From NCBI GenBank assembly GCA_022844575.1, contig JALHLL010000176.1, forward strand, positions 1 to 7,398: a stretch of 7,398 nt of DNA. Reading direction: 5' to 3'. The DNA is from a bacterium. GTDB taxonomy: Bacteria; Bacteroidota; Ignavibacteria; Kapaibacteriales; UBA961. The notes under the pieces were generated by a model that was given only the letters and a program-made list of their open reading frames with translations, was not told the origin of the DNA and made no database searches. Both the position numbers and the translations under genes were made by a program. This document shows positions 7,386 to 7,398 of the stretch, one piece after another (positions within the stretch are counted from its first letter, which is position 1; each line of letters opens with the position of its first letter).

Positions 7386-7398
7386 AGATCGGAAGAGC
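7386..7398 (+). other. Illumina adapter remnant at contig end (artefact)
   Basis: The final 13 bases, AGATCGGAAGAGC, are identical to the common prefix of Illumina TruSeq read-through adapters and stop exactly at the window end. In the acs frame they encode RSEE, where acetyl-CoA synthetases normally continue with an aromatic residue and then a YLTGDGA-type motif. The true genomic sequence therefore most likely ends at 7385. Confidence 0.93.

Noticed and set aside
1..7398. CRISPR arrays, insertion sequences, tRNA/rRNA genes, phage or defence genes.
   Set aside because: I saw no regularly spaced repeats, transposase motifs, terminal inverted repeats or structural RNA signatures by reading both strands. 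Four genes account for nearly all of the window.

Overview
The window looks like one end of a short-read, probably metagenomic, contig from a member of the Bacteroidota/FCB group. I infer this from two secreted proteins that end in type IX secretion system (T9SS) type A sorting domains, a SusC/BtuB-type TonB-dependent receptor, and AT-rich DNA with weak ribosome binding sites. A deeper lineage such as Kapabacteria/Ignavibacteria is possible but cannot be settled from this sequence. Sampled lines run at roughly 30% GC in the reverse-strand gene, about 42% in the receptor gene and about 47% in the acs gene.

Layout. (1) 1-840 (+) is the 3' part of a secreted beta-propeller protein whose blade motifs, starting with VLNEG, resemble the DUF5074/YncE-like family that includes the Bacteroides surface B12-binding protein BtuG. 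It ends in a T9SS-type domain. (2) 837-2759 (+) overlaps it by 4 bp and encodes a complete 640-residue BtuB-like TonB-dependent receptor. Together they look like a two-gene outer-membrane capture-and-import unit, most plausibly for a corrinoid; the substrate is an inference. (3) 2765-5773 (-) converges on the receptor gene with only 5 bp between the stop codons. It encodes a 1002-residue secreted protein with an N-terminal propeller-like region, two PKD domains, a second repeat-rich beta region and a C-terminal T9SS domain. Its function is unknown. (4) 5774-5918 is a 145-bp divergent intergenic region with a perfect 7-bp-arm inverted repeat. (5) 5919-7385 (+) is the first three quarters of an AMP-forming acetyl-CoA synthetase, cut by the contig end.

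The last 13 bases (7386-7398) are identical to the common Illumina TruSeq adapter prefix. They replace the expected acs continuation and should be treated as artefact, not genome.

The most interesting biology is the BtuG-like/BtuB-like pair. In Bacteroides the propeller partner is a surface lipoprotein; here the partner carries a T9SS sorting domain, which suggests a different route to the cell surface for the same kind of receptor partnership. No other undescribed system was recognised.
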